The notes: a model not told the origin generated them from the sequence alone. 64,000 nucleotides of DNA from Candidatus Cohnella colombiensis (GCA_029203125.1 CP119317.1:1054001-1118000); one strand, 5' to 3'; shown: positions 33,489-42,861, numbered from the stretch's first letter. A program made the numbers and translations.

Positions 33489-33800
33489 ATGTTGAAACTC
33501 AATCTTCAATTATTCGCCTCTAAAAAAGGGGTCGGATCGACGAGGAACGGACGTGACAGCCACTCTAAGCGTTTAGGCGCAAAGCGTGCTGATGGCCAAG
33601 CGGTTACTGCTGGTAGCATCTTGTATCGTCAACGCGGTACTAAGATTCACCCAGGCACCAATGTTGGGATCGGTAAAGATGATACGCTCTTCGCATTAGT
33701 GCAAGGCGTCGTGAAATTCGAACGCTGGGGTCGCGACCGTAAGAAGGTTAGCGTATATCCAGTTGCTGAAGCACCGGTTGCTGCAGCGCTAGAAGGTTAA
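33489..33800 (+). CDS. rpmA: 50S ribosomal protein L27 with Prp-cleaved N-terminal extension
   Basis: A 103-residue L27 (bL27) whose N-terminus reaches the peptidyl-transferase centre. It begins MLKLNLQLF-ASKKGVGS, the Firmicutes Prp site, so the first nine residues should be removed. The body is standard (GRDSHSKRLGAKRADGQ). A strong terminator follows. Confidence 0.99.
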   Translation: MLKLNLQLFASKKGVGSTRNGRDSHSKRLGAKRADGQAVTAGSILYRQRGTKIHPGTNVGIGKDDTLFALVQGVVKFERWGRDRKKVSVYPVAEAPVAAALEG

Positions 33801-33811
33801 TACGACATCCA

Positions 33812-33847
33812 GAGCCCCGGCCATCGAATACGTGGTCGGGGCTTTTA
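33812..33847 (+). terminator. intrinsic terminator after rpmA
   Basis: AGCCCCGGCCA / TGGTCGGGGCT around an eight-base loop, followed by TTTATT. Confidence 0.9.
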
Positions 33848-33892
33848 TTCACAATTGGACTGGTTGAAGTTGCCATGAAACGGGGAAATGGG

Positions 33893-34648
33893 ATGAAGTT
33901 CAGAGAATTACCCCCAATAGCAATCGTTGTAATCTGTTCGTTATCCTTTCCTATTGCAGTTTTGTTGATCTGGCAGTATGCATGGTGGCCATTCGTTTTG
34001 TTAATCCTTTGGGTATTAACAGTTGTCTATCTGCTCATTGTGACGATACAGCGATCACTGCAGCAACAATTCAAACGTCAATTGCAGCAAGCACAGACGT
34101 CTGCGATTGTCACCTTAAGTCATCACAGACACGATTGGATGAACGAGTTGCAAGTCATCTATGGCTATCTTCGGCTCAATAAGGTTGATAAAGCGATTGA
34201 GGTTGTGGATAGAATAAGAGGGCAGATGGAACATGACAGCAAGCTATCTCGGATTGGAATTCCTGAACTGGCAACTTTTCTATTATCGTTTAGGACGGTG
34301 TGTGACACATTCCAGCTTCACGTAGAGATTGGGGATCAGCTTCAGCTGGATCGCATTACGTGTCCTGTGGAACAGTTGTCGAAAGTGATAATTGGAATGA
34401 TCAATGTGTTTCGTGTGCGTTCAATTCGTCAATATGACAACGACAATGTATTAACGCTCGGCTTCAGTCAGGACGATGCCCATTTTCGCATCGTCTATAA
34501 TTACTCGGGTGAGCTTGTAGCGGCAGATAGCATTAATAATCAGTTAGAGCAATGTCTAGAAGGGATCGGACACCTGGTGCAGGAGCAACCGCTCGTGGAT
34601 CATCCGAGCATGTGGACGAGCGTGATCCATATCCCACTCAAGGCATAA
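33893..34648 (+). CDS. spo0B: membrane-anchored Spo0B-like phosphotransferase
   Basis: A 251-residue Spo0B-type protein. Two transmembrane segments occupy residues about 8-52, followed by the Spo0B alpha-helical hairpin with the phosphoryl-acceptor His80 in LSHHRHDWMNELQ and a degenerate ATPase-like C-terminal domain. In the phosphorelay, Spo0B passes phosphate from Spo0F to Spo0A. B. subtilis Spo0B is soluble and lacks the N-terminal helices. ATG 33893 is preferred (CGGGGA 6 bp upstream) over ATG 33875. It keeps the conserved rpmA-spo0B-obg order. Confidence 0.9.
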   Translation: MKFRELPPIAIVVICSLSFPIAVLLIWQYAWWPFVLLILWVLTVVYLLIVTIQRSLQQQFKRQLQQAQTSAIVTLSHHRHDWMNELQVIYGYLRLNKVDKAIEVVDRIRGQMEHDSKLSRIGIPELATFLLSFRTVCDTFQLHVEIGDQLQLDRITCPVEQLSKVIIGMINVFRVRSIRQYDNDNVLTLGFSQDDAHFRIVYNYSGELVAADSINNQLEQCLEGIGHLVQEQPLVDHPSMWTSVIHIPLKA

Positions 34649-34714
34649 ATTTGGGACTTCGGGGTTGTGAGCCACTTCTGACACAACGCTCGCTGCACTT
34701 GGAGTGAACTCATC

Positions 34715-36052
34715 ATGTTTGTAGACAAGGCGAAGATTTTTGTGAAGGGCGGTAACGGCGGCGATGGTCTTGTCGCGTTCCGTAGAGAATTGTATGTACC
34801 TGAAGGCGGACCTGCTGGTGGCGACGGTGGTAAAGGCGGTAGCGTCATATTTCGTGTGGATGAAGGCTTGCGTACGCTGATGGACTTTCGGTATCAGAAG
34901 CATTTCAAGGCAACGCGTGGGGAGAAGGGCAAAAATAAAACCCAGCACGGTGCGAATGCGGAAGATATGATCGTACGTGTACCTCCTGGAACGATTGTTG
35001 TTGATGACGATACCGGTGAATTGGTTGCCGATTTAACACGTCATGATCAACAGGTCGTAATTGCGAAGGGTGGTCGCGGAGGAAGAGGGAATACGCGATT
35101 TAAAAGCCCTGCGAATACCGCTCCTGCAATTGCAGAGAACGGGGAAGAAGGGCAAGAACGCTGGGTCACGCTTGAGCTAAAAGTGATGGCTGATGTCGGC
35201 CTTGTCGGTTTCCCAAGCGTCGGAAAATCGACGCTCTTATCTGTTGTGTCCGGAGCACAGCCCAAGATTGGTGCTTATCATTTTACAACTCTAACTCCGA
35301 ATCTTGGTGTCGTTAATCTAGGAGAAGAACGCAGCTTCGTAATGGCGGATTTACCTGGATTAATAGAAGGTGCACATACAGGAATTGGACTAGGTCACGA
35401 ATTTCTCAGACACGTAGAACGTACGCGCATTATTGTGCATGTCGTTGATATGTCGGGGATGGAAGGACGCGATCCTTTCGATGACTGGCTAAAGATTAAT
35501 GATGAGCTAAAGCTATATAATGTGAAGCTTGTTGATCGTCCGCAAATTGTTGCAGCGAATAAGATGGATATGCCGGATTCGGAAGAGAATTTGGCCGAGT
35601 TCCGCGAGCAAATGAATGAAATGCATCCAGACATGCTTATTATGCCAATCTCATCACTAACGAGACAAGGCGTTCAAGAGCTGTTGTATCGTGTTGGAGA
35701 CGTACTCGATTCGTTACCGGACCAAATTGAAATCGAAGAGAAGGCTCAGAAGGAAGCAGCAGAAGAAGGCATCATCTATCGCTTCGAAGCTGGTGATGAC
35801 AGATCGTTCACGATTTCACGTGATAATGAAGTGTATGTCGTTGAGAGTGAATCGATTGAGAAGCTGATGCGCCGCACACAATTCAATTCCTATGACGCAG
35901 TCGTTCGTTTTGGTCGGATTTTACGTGGGCTAGGTGTAGATGCAGAGCTTCGCAAACGCGGAGCGAAAGACGGTAGCATTATTCGAATTGGCAAATTCGA
36001 ATTCGAGTTTTTCGAAGGTGGCTCGGATTCCTATCTGTTTGAAGAAACTTAA
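34715..36052 (+). CDS. obg: GTPase Obg/CgtA
   Basis: A 445-residue essential GTPase in ribosome assembly and stress control. N-terminal glycine-rich Obg fold (VKGGNGGDGLVAFRRE), central G domain with GFPSVGKSTLL, DLPGLIEGA and NKMD, and a C-terminal OCT domain. Slightly longer than B. subtilis Obg (428). The ribosome-binding site TTGGAG precedes ATG. Confidence 0.98.
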   Translation: MFVDKAKIFVKGGNGGDGLVAFRRELYVPEGGPAGGDGGKGGSVIFRVDEGLRTLMDFRYQKHFKATRGEKGKNKTQHGANAEDMIVRVPPGTIVVDDDTGELVADLTRHDQQVVIAKGGRGGRGNTRFKSPANTAPAIAENGEEGQERWVTLELKVMADVGLVGFPSVGKSTLLSVVSGAQPKIGAYHFTTLTPNLGVVNLGEERSFVMADLPGLIEGAHTGIGLGHEFLRHVERTRIIVHVVDMSGMEGRDPFDDWLKINDELKLYNVKLVDRPQIVAANKMDMPDSEENLAEFREQMNEMHPDMLIMPISSLTRQGVQELLYRVGDVLDSLPDQIEIEEKAQKEAAEEGIIYRFEAGDDRSFTISRDNEVYVVESESIEKLMRRTQFNSYDAVVRFGRILRGLGVDAELRKRGAKDGSIIRIGKFEFEFFEGGSDSYLFEET

Positions 36053-36077
36053 TTGAAACTCGCTGATACAATGAACG

Positions 36078-36120
36078 AGCGATTAGATGGATTGTAACAT
36101 TCCGTCTAGTCGCTTTTTTT
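36078..36120 (+). terminator. intrinsic terminator after obg
   Basis: GCGATTAGATGGA pairs with TCCGTCTAGTCGC (G-U pairs), followed by TTTTTTT. Confidence 0.85.
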
Positions 36121-36135
36121 ATTGTCGATTGCCTA

Positions 36136-36164
36136 TTGAAGCGAGCTCTATTATTGGTTATAAT
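36136..36164 (+). promoter_or_regulatory. sigma-A promoter of pheB-hom-thrB-pheA
   Basis: TTGAAG (36136-36141), 17-bp spacer, TATAAT (36159-36164), 44 bp before the pheB-like gene. Confidence 0.7.
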
Positions 36165-36207
36165 GTCCTCTATACACAAACATTCGTCTTTCTAGGGAGG
36201 ACGGAAG

Positions 36208-36645
36208 ATGGCGGAACGGTATTATGTTGTCCGTGAGGATCTATTGCCTGAAGGTATTCTTAAGACGGAGCAAGCTAAGGAGCTACTACGTCGCGGAGAT
36301 GCAGCTACTGTCCATGATGCAGCGGAACGCGTTGGCTTAAGTCGCAGTGCGTTTTATAAATACAAGGATGGCGTCTACTTGCTTGAGCAAACTTCACGAG
36401 AATCGATTGCAACACTGTCGATGGATCTGGAGCATCGTTCAGGTGTGTTATCGAAGATGCTCGGACTATTAGCTGTAAGTGAGGGGAATGTGCTGACAAT
36501 ATCTCAATCTATCCCCTTGCAGGGATTAGCGAATGTCGTGGTGTCACTGGACACCTCTTTCATGAAAGATACGCTACTGGAGCTACTGGACAAGTTGAGA
36601 AAAATCGATGGTGTTAAACGGGTTATCGTTGTAGGGCGAAGTTAA
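36208..36645 (+). CDS. pheB: ACT-domain protein PheB
   Basis: A 145-residue UPF0735/PheB protein with an N-terminal HTH-like part (DAAERVGLSRSAFYKYKDGVY) and a C-terminal ACT domain (LSMDLEHRSGVLSKML) that should bind an amino acid. In Bacillus it accompanies obg and pheA. A regulatory role in aromatic or threonine-branch synthesis is inferred from the operon. AGGGAGGA precedes the ATG. Confidence 0.93.
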   Translation: MAERYYVVREDLLPEGILKTEQAKELLRRGDAATVHDAAERVGLSRSAFYKYKDGVYLLEQTSRESIATLSMDLEHRSGVLSKMLGLLAVSEGNVLTISQSIPLQGLANVVVSLDTSFMKDTLLELLDKLRKIDGVKRVIVVGRS

Positions 36646-36693
36646 TCGACACGCGCAGATATTGTTGCAAAGCGTAAAAGTGGAGGCGGAACA

Positions 36694-37980
36694 ATGAAAT
36701 CAGTCAAAATCGGATTGCTAGGCTTAGGAACAGTAGGTACAGGTGTTGTTCGGATCGTCGAAGGACATCAGGAGGATTTAGCGAATCAGGTGGCAACATC
36801 GATCGAGATTGCGAAGATTCTTGTAAAGGATCGTACGAAAGCTCGGAACATTGCGATTGATGCTGCAAAGCTGACAGAGGACCCTTGGGAAATCGTTCGT
36901 GATCCTAATATTGATATTATCGTTGAAGTGATGGGTGGCATCGGGCAGTCGAAGGAAGTCATTTTAGAAGCGCTCGAGCAAGGCAAGCATGTCGTTACAG
37001 CGAATAAAGATTTAATGGCACTGCATGGACCGGAGATTTTAACGAAAGCTCGTGAAAAAGGCTGTGACGTTTTCTATGAAGCGAGTGTTGCAGGTGGTAT
37101 TCCGATCATTCGTACGCTGATTGAAGGCTTTTCCTCCGATCGAATTAAAAAAATTATGGGGATCGTCAATGGGACGACTAACTATATTTTAACGAAGATG
37201 AGTCAAGAAGGTGCAGCTTACGCTGATGTACTGAAAGAAGCGCAGGAGCTGGGCTATGCAGAAGCAGATCCTACATCGGATGTAGAAGGACTAGATGCAG
37301 CTCGCAAAATGACGATATTATCTTCACTAGGCTTCCGTTCAAAGGTCGATTTAGAAGATGTAACGGCTAAAGGGATTAGCGCTGTTACCCAAGAGGATAT
37401 TCAGTATGCAAAGAAGCTTGGCTATGAAGTAAAGCTGCTCGGAATTGCTGAACGTCAGGATGATTTGATCAGTGTTAGCGTTCAGCCGACAATGGTTAAG
37501 CAAAGTCATCCGATCGCATCTGTAAATGGTGTATTCAATGCTGTTTATGTACATGGTGAAGCAGTAGGAGAGACGATGTTCTATGGAGCAGGAGCGGGAG
37601 AGATGCCAACAGCAACTTCTGTCGTTGCAGACGTCGTCGCTGTAGTGAAAAACATGAAGCTAGGTGTGAATGGACGACAAGCACATGTCAGCTATAATGT
37701 GACGAAACAAAAGACAGATGAACAGATCGCTTCGAAATATTTCATGCTGCTGCATGTGGAAGATCGTGCGGGTGTACTTGCTCAAATAGCTCAAGTTTTT
37801 TCCAGCCTTGATGTGAGTATTGAGTCCGTTATGCAGCCATCTGCTCCGAATCGCTCGGGTGCTGAATTGATAATTATTACGCATAGCACGAGCAAAGCGG
37901 CAATGAATCGTGTCATTGATGAATTTGAGAAATTAGCTGCCGTACAAAAAATAAAAAGCGTTTATCGTGTTGAAGGGTGA
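36694..37980 (+). CDS. hom: homoserine dehydrogenase
   Basis: A 428-residue NAD(P)-dependent enzyme reducing aspartate semialdehyde to homoserine. N-terminal Rossmann motif LGLGTVGTGV, catalytic domain with KIMGIVNGTTNYIL, and a C-terminal ACT domain (from about residue 350, VEDRAGVLAQIAQVF) for feedback control, usually by threonine. It lies 48 bp after pheB and almost touches thrB. thrC is not in this window. Confidence 0.97.
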   Translation: MKSVKIGLLGLGTVGTGVVRIVEGHQEDLANQVATSIEIAKILVKDRTKARNIAIDAAKLTEDPWEIVRDPNIDIIVEVMGGIGQSKEVILEALEQGKHVVTANKDLMALHGPEILTKAREKGCDVFYEASVAGGIPIIRTLIEGFSSDRIKKIMGIVNGTTNYILTKMSQEGAAYADVLKEAQELGYAEADPTSDVEGLDAARKMTILSSLGFRSKVDLEDVTAKGISAVTQEDIQYAKKLGYEVKLLGIAERQDDLISVSVQPTMVKQSHPIASVNGVFNAVYVHGEAVGETMFYGAGAGEMPTATSVVADVVAVVKNMKLGVNGRQAHVSYNVTKQKTDEQIASKYFMLLHVEDRAGVLAQIAQVFSSLDVSIESVMQPSAPNRSGAELIIITHSTSKAAMNRVIDEFEKLAAVQKIKSVYRVEG

Positions 37981-37988
37981 CATTCATC

Positions 37989-38999
37989 TTGAGCTATAAC
38001 CAAATTCAATTATCTACAGACCGCGTTGTCGTGAAGGTACCAGGGAGTACAGCTAATTTGGGGCCAGGATTCGATACGCTCGGAATGGCTTTATCGCTGT
38101 TCGCTTGGGTGAGCATGGTACCTGCTGCGACGACCCGAATTACGCTACAAGGAAGCAATCTTGAAGGTGTAGCCTTGGATAAGAGCAATCTCGTATATAC
38201 AGTTGCACAAAGTGTATTCGAGCGCGTAGGACTCGGTGAGATCGAACTAGATATTATCATCCGTAGTGATGTTCCTCTAACAAGAGGACTAGGTAGCAGT
38301 GCCTCTGCAATCGTGGGAGCGCTTGTTGCGGCTAATGCACTTATTGGCAACGCTCTTTCTACGAAAGAGTTGTTTCAGATGGCAACAGCTTTGGAAAATC
38401 ATCCTGACAATGTTGGAGCGTCACTGTTCGGTGGAATTATTGCTGCTGCATGGGATGGTACGACTGCAGAGTATGTGCGCATGGACCCTCCTGCAGAGAT
38501 GGATGTGCTCGTCGTAATTCCCCAATTTGAATTGTCGACGAAGAAGGCGCGGAATGTACTGCCTGAGCAAGTGACTATGAAGGATGCTGTATTTAATGTA
38601 AGCCATAGTTCACTATTAACTGCGGCATTAGCTACAGGTAGATTAGATGTGCTCCGTCATGCGATGAGAGATCGACTGCATCAGCCGTATCGGTCCGCTC
38701 TGATTCCAGGGATGAAGATGATTTTGCGAGATGCGGTGGATCATGGTGCATTAGGCGCAGTACTTTCCGGTGCGGGGCCAACAATGCTCATGCTTGTAGA
38801 TCGTGCAGAAGATCGGAAGCAGGAGCTCGTTGAATTTGTTAGGTCTGTTATGCAAAATGAGGGCATCGATGTTGAGACACAGTGGCTAACGCCATGCTTG
38901 CATGGTCCCAAAGTGCGTTTCTTGCGAGGAGAGCAACGAGACGAGATACATTCTCTTGATCAGCTTGACATGGATGCCCAAGCGGGGGTGCGCGTATGA
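37989..38999 (+). CDS. thrB: homoserine kinase
   Basis: A 336-residue GHMP kinase that phosphorylates homoserine for threonine synthesis. Motifs: VPGSTANLGPGFDTLG, the ATP loop PLTRGLGSSASA, and GAVLSGAGPT. TTG 37989 is the likely start: GAAGGGTGA ends 8 bp upstream, while GTG 37977 overlaps it. The end overlaps pheA by 4 bp (ATGA). Confidence 0.96.
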   Translation: MSYNQIQLSTDRVVVKVPGSTANLGPGFDTLGMALSLFAWVSMVPAATTRITLQGSNLEGVALDKSNLVYTVAQSVFERVGLGEIELDIIIRSDVPLTRGLGSSASAIVGALVAANALIGNALSTKELFQMATALENHPDNVGASLFGGIIAAAWDGTTAEYVRMDPPAEMDVLVVIPQFELSTKKARNVLPEQVTMKDAVFNVSHSSLLTAALATGRLDVLRHAMRDRLHQPYRSALIPGMKMILRDAVDHGALGAVLSGAGPTMLMLVDRAEDRKQELVEFVRSVMQNEGIDVETQWLTPCLHGPKVRFLRGEQRDEIHSLDQLDMDAQAGVRV

Positions 39000-39871
39000 C
39001 GAAACGTAAATCGGTTGCGCTATTGCCACAGAGCACGGTGTCGGATGAAGCGACGCGATATTTGCTTCAGAACCATGATATCGATTTGGTTTATTGCACC
39101 ATGATATCGGATGTGTTTCTTTCGACAGCGAACGGTCATACAAATTGGAGCGTTATTCCGATCGAGAATACGATTGACGGTTCTGTCAGTCTTCATATGG
39201 ATTGGCTCGTTCATGAGGTCGACTTACCTATTCAAGCAGAATGGGTATTTCCTTCGATTCAAAATTTAATTGGACATGCCTCAGAATTGAATGGTGAAGA
39301 TGGCACATGGGATCCTGGCAAAATTAAAAAGATAATGAGTCACCCCGTGGCAATGGCGCAATGCTTGCAGTTCATTCGCTCACACATTCCGAATGCGGAG
39401 CTTGAGACGCTGAGCAGTACGACCGAAAGCGTGCGGACGGTACAAGCTAATCCGGGAAAAGGCTGGGCAGCGATCGGTACAAAGCTTGCGGCATCCGATT
39501 TAGGGCTCGATTTACTTGAAGAGAAAGTAACTGATCACGACAACAACTTTACACGGTTTCTGCTCGTTGGACAGGAGTCGCTTGAATTTCCCAATGCTTC
39601 GCATCATAAAACAAGCATTCTCATTACACCGCCTGATGATTACCCGGGTGCGCTACATCAAGTATTGTCGGCGTTTTCTTGGCGTCGCATTAACTTGTCT
39701 CGGATTGAATCTAGACCCACGAAGAAAAAGCTTGGTAATTATTATTTTTACTTGGATATTGAACTTTCAATGGATACCGTATTGCTACCGTTAGCACTTG
39801 CAGAAATTGAGGCTATCGGTTGTCAGGTGCGAATATTAGGCTCCTATCCAAGTATTCCATTCGTGCTGTAA
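38996..39871 (+). CDS. pheA: prephenate dehydratase
   Basis: A 291-residue stand-alone prephenate dehydratase leading to phenylpyruvate. Catalytic TRF motif in DNNFTRFLLV, and a C-terminal ACT domain with the Phe-binding ESRP element. Coupled to thrB by ATGA. Having hom-thrB between pheB and pheA puts threonine and phenylalanine synthesis in one transcript. Confidence 0.96.
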   Translation: MTKRKSVALLPQSTVSDEATRYLLQNHDIDLVYCTMISDVFLSTANGHTNWSVIPIENTIDGSVSLHMDWLVHEVDLPIQAEWVFPSIQNLIGHASELNGEDGTWDPGKIKKIMSHPVAMAQCLQFIRSHIPNAELETLSSTTESVRTVQANPGKGWAAIGTKLAASDLGLDLLEEKVTDHDNNFTRFLLVGQESLEFPNASHHKTSILITPPDDYPGALHQVLSAFSWRRINLSRIESRPTKKKLGNYYFYLDIELSMDTVLLPLALAEIEAIGCQVRILGSYPSIPFVL

Positions 39872-39981
39872 GTAATTTTGAAATAATGGATGTCAAAAGC
39901 CTAACTTTTGCATAGGATGTAAGGATTGCGCGGGGCATATGCCTAATCGTGTGCGATGTCTATCCATCAGGAGGGAACGGC

Positions 39982-41172
39982 GTGAAGATCCATATGGTAA
40001 AACAAGGGGATACGCTGTATTTGATTGCGAAGAAGTACAATGTGCCGTTAGAAGATCTAATAAAAGCGAACCCCGAAATTAGTAATCCAGACGTTCTAGC
40101 CATTGGTACGAAGGTGAAAATTCATACGCAGCCTCAATCAGCTGCAGAGGTCATTCATCAGCATATCGTTCAGCAAGGAGATAGCTTGTGGAAGCTATCG
40201 AAGGCGTGGGGCATACACCTGTCCGACCTCATTAAGGCAAATCCACAATTGAAAAATCCGAATGCGCTGCTAACGGGTGAAGTTGTTAACATACCGAAGC
40301 AGACGGGTCATGCTGAAGCGCATCCCCATCACGGTGGTGCGCAAGGCAAAGCCAATACTGCTGTATTGCCCGGTACTAGCAAGAAGAATACCGCTGTGCT
40401 TCCCATCGAGACGCCACCTCCCGCACCCGCACCTGTACCTGTACCAGCGCCTGCGCCAGCCCCAATCGCGCCTATTGAGCCGATTTATCCGGTAATGCAA
40501 GCCCCAATCGCGCATATTGAACCGATCTATCCGGTAATGCCAGCCCCAATTGCCCATGAGCCAGCACCGTATTACGGTGGTTGGATGCATGAATCGACAC
40601 AAATTTCAACTGGATATGGTTCGATTTATGGATCCAATGACTTTATTGGGTATGACAGTAACGCATTAGGCAATGAATCCTATCCTGGTGTAGGTGGAGT
40701 TATGACAACTGGGATGCAGTCAACTCCAGGTTGTCAATCCTGTGGTGGACCATCGATGCAATCGATCGCGGGCACAGCTAATCCAAGCATGTATTCAGCC
40801 CAATATTCGAATGCATATCCAAGCACATACCCTGGCATGGGCTATCCAAGCGGCATACAACCGTTTATGGCTTCGCCGAGCCCATACGGTTATGCGGGTC
40901 AAGAGGAAGCTTACAATCCGTATGTCCAAAGCGCTAGTTACACACCTGAATACGGAAATTATGCGAACCAATCTTTTCCGCCGATCCCACCATTACCTCC
41001 ACTAAGACCGATAGAAGAGCCGTCCAACCCTTACGCACTCCGTGAGGAGAGTTCATTCGATGAATTGAAATCTGCATCCAAGAAGTCTAATACAAAGTCG
41101 AGATCAAGAGTCAATGCCGTAACGAAAAGCAAACCGAAACGGAAAAAGAGTATGCCTTTGCTTAAGTGGTAA
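39982..41172 (+). CDS. safA: SafA-like LysM spore coat morphogenetic protein
   Basis: A 396-residue protein with two N-terminal LysM domains (residues about 3-46 and 57-101, each opening QGDTLYLIAKKY or QGDSLWKLSKAW). A Pro/Ala linker follows with an imperfect duplicated PIYPVM-PIAH segment, then a Tyr/Pro/Ser-rich coat-like region and a very basic tail (KSKPKRKKSMPLLKW). This is the architecture of SafA, which attaches to cortex peptidoglycan and organises the inner coat with SpoVID, also encoded here. GTG 39982 follows AGGAGGGAAC. The low-complexity part will diverge fast, so orthology rests on domain order and the following bofC-ruv genes. Confidence 0.85.
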   Translation: MKIHMVKQGDTLYLIAKKYNVPLEDLIKANPEISNPDVLAIGTKVKIHTQPQSAAEVIHQHIVQQGDSLWKLSKAWGIHLSDLIKANPQLKNPNALLTGEVVNIPKQTGHAEAHPHHGGAQGKANTAVLPGTSKKNTAVLPIETPPPAPAPVPVPAPAPAPIAPIEPIYPVMQAPIAHIEPIYPVMPAPIAHEPAPYYGGWMHESTQISTGYGSIYGSNDFIGYDSNALGNESYPGVGGVMTTGMQSTPGCQSCGGPSMQSIAGTANPSMYSAQYSNAYPSTYPGMGYPSGIQPFMASPSPYGYAGQEEAYNPYVQSASYTPEYGNYANQSFPPIPPLPPLRPIEEPSNPYALREESSFDELKSASKKSNTKSRSRVNAVTKSKPKRKKSMPLLKW

Positions 41173-41235
41173 AAAGATGCATAGTACCGGAGCTCCTTGG
41201 AAATATTATTGTAAAAAGCAAAGAAGGGGATTCCG

Positions 41236-41568
41236 GTGCTTCGCTTTCGAATACTGAAAGAAATAAAGAAGAGGTTGAAGAGAAAACGTCGTCCTGTTTG
41301 GTCACTGGGTGCGTTAACGGCATTGTTTCTTCTAGCTGGACTGTTGGATTTGAGGGCTAACAGTGTGATTGCTCCGATAACGATCCCAAGCAGTATCCTT
41401 AGTGATGAAGAAGATCCGATATTATTCGGAGGTACACGGGATCACGAGCGACTCATTCGCACTTTCTTTCAACTGGACATCGAGAACATCCAAATCATAG
41501 TGAATGAACATCCGCCTAATAAAATGGTGAGTGTTCAGGAAACAGAAATAAAGCACACAAGTGGATGA
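41236..41568 (+). CDS. short BofC C-terminal-like sporulation protein
   Basis: A 110-residue protein with a basic N-terminus, one hydrophobic segment (SLGALTALFLLAGLLDL) and an extracytoplasmic tail. The segment LIRTFFQLDIENIQ resembles the C-terminal FFQIDLE region of B. subtilis BofC, a forespore factor that holds SpoIVB signalling. The N-terminal BofC domain is missing, so it is about 60 residues shorter. bofC also lies near ruvAB in B. subtilis. GTG 41236 follows AAGGGGA. Its last nine codons and stop lie inside a very long terminator hairpin. Confidence 0.6.
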   Translation: MLRFRILKEIKKRLKRKRRPVWSLGALTALFLLAGLLDLRANSVIAPITIPSSILSDEEDPILFGGTRDHERLIRTFFQLDIENIQIIVNEHPPNKMVSVQETEIKHTSG

Positions 41569-41600
41569 ACATTCATTTGTGTGCTTTATTTCTGTATTTT
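41542..41600 (+). terminator. very long terminator hairpin containing the end of the BofC-like gene
   Basis: Bases 41542-41566 pair with 41571-41595 (19 perfect pairs, then six with two G-U) around the tetraloop GAAC, followed by ATTTTT. The gene's stop codon sits at the loop. Confidence 0.9.
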
Positions 41601-41720
41601 TAACATGTGGCAATGTCCGCAGGTTACAAATGTGTTCTCCTTCTGTTCTCTTGACTGATAACATTTGCTATAATTAGAGAGATGTATAATGGCTTGCTAG
41701 AAAGCGGGGTAGTATGAAAC

Positions 41721-42221
41721 ATGAGAGTGCTAGGAATCGACCCCGGAATAGCAATTATGGGATTTGGGTTTGTTGATAAGATTGGACATAAATTAACGCC
41801 CGTTCAATATGGTTGCATTGAGACAGCAGCGGGGACACCGACTGAAATTCGACTGAAACAAATTTATGAGGCTTCTTGTAATTTACTAGATCAATATAAA
41901 CCGGATAAAGTGGCCGTGGAGAAGTTGTTTTTCAACAAGAATGTAACCAATGCGTTCATTGTGGGACAAGCTCGTGGTGTGTTTATACTCGCAGCGGCGC
42001 AACGTGGCTTGCCGATTGATGAATATACGCCAATGCAGGTGAAGCAAGCAGTAGTCGGATATGGTGGGGCAGAGAAACGTCAAGTTCAAGAGATGGTAAA
42101 GATGTTGCTTAAGCTAGCGACGATCCCGAAGCCGGATGATGTAGCGGATGCATTAGCGGTCGCGATTTGTCATGCTCATTCGATAGTGATGAATGATAGA
42201 ATGAATGGAGTGAATCGATAA
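41721..42221 (+). CDS. ruvC: Holliday junction resolvase RuvC
   Basis: A 166-residue RNase-H-fold endonuclease that cuts Holliday junctions. First acidic residue in LGIDPGIA, second in VEKLFF, and last acidic pair in KPDDVADALAVA. B. subtilis has no RuvC (it uses RecU), so its presence is typical of Paenibacillaceae and many clostridia. An extended -10 sequence (TGCTATAAT, 41666-41674) lies about 45 bp upstream. ruvA starts at the next base. Confidence 0.97.
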   Translation: MRVLGIDPGIAIMGFGFVDKIGHKLTPVQYGCIETAAGTPTEIRLKQIYEASCNLLDQYKPDKVAVEKLFFNKNVTNAFIVGQARGVFILAAAQRGLPIDEYTPMQVKQAVVGYGGAEKRQVQEMVKMLLKLATIPKPDDVADALAVAICHAHSIVMNDRMNGVNR

Positions 42222-42839
42222 ATGATCGATTATTTACGTGGACGTGTTACCCACTATGAAACCGAATACGTCGTATTAGAAGTGCGAGATATCGGGTATC
42301 GTGTTTTTACTCCGAATCCTTACGGTCTTGCACGAAGCGAAGAATCCATTCAAATGTTTATTCATTATCATGTTCGCGAGGATGCCACGCAATTGTTCGG
42401 CTTTACGACGCGTGATGAGCAGACATTGTTTAGAAAATTGCTAGACGTATCCGGAATTGGACCGAAGGTTGCGTTAGGTGTATTAGTAGGTGGTAGACCG
42501 GAGTCGATTGTTGCTGCAATTCAGCAGGAGAACATTACTTTTCTGACAAAGCTACCGGGAATCGGTAAGAAGACTGCACAAAGAATGATACTAGATTTGA
42601 AGGATAAGCTGTCTGCAATGGATGGTCAATGGAATGAAGCAGCACTTTTTGCACAGCAACTTCCGGATACGAACGACACAAGCTCATCCTGGCTCGCAGC
42701 ACGTGAAGCGTTACTCGGTCTTGGTTATCGAGATGCTGAATTGGATAAGGCATGGCATGTGCTTAAAGGAACAGTCACCGGAGACGAAACAGCGGATCAG
42801 TTAATTAAGAAGGCTCTCCAGCAGCTGTTTCAAGGATAG
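42222..42839 (+). CDS. ruvA: Holliday junction branch migration protein RuvA
   Basis: A 205-residue DNA-binding subunit: OB fold (MIDYLRGRVTHYETEYVV), two helix-hairpin-helix motifs (LLDVSGIGPKVAL and LTKLPGIGKKTAQRM) and the C-terminal RuvB-contact domain. Directly abuts ruvC. Confidence 0.97.
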   Translation: MIDYLRGRVTHYETEYVVLEVRDIGYRVFTPNPYGLARSEESIQMFIHYHVREDATQLFGFTTRDEQTLFRKLLDVSGIGPKVALGVLVGGRPESIVAAIQQENITFLTKLPGIGKKTAQRMILDLKDKLSAMDGQWNEAALFAQQLPDTNDTSSSWLAAREALLGLGYRDAELDKAWHVLKGTVTGDETADQLIKKALQQLFQG

Positions 42840-42861
42840 TATTTAAGAGGAGAGTGAAAGT

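Noticed and set aside
41166..41360. 64-residue plus-strand ORF after safA
   Set aside because: Overlaps the BofC-like gene in another frame and lacks a ribosome-binding site.
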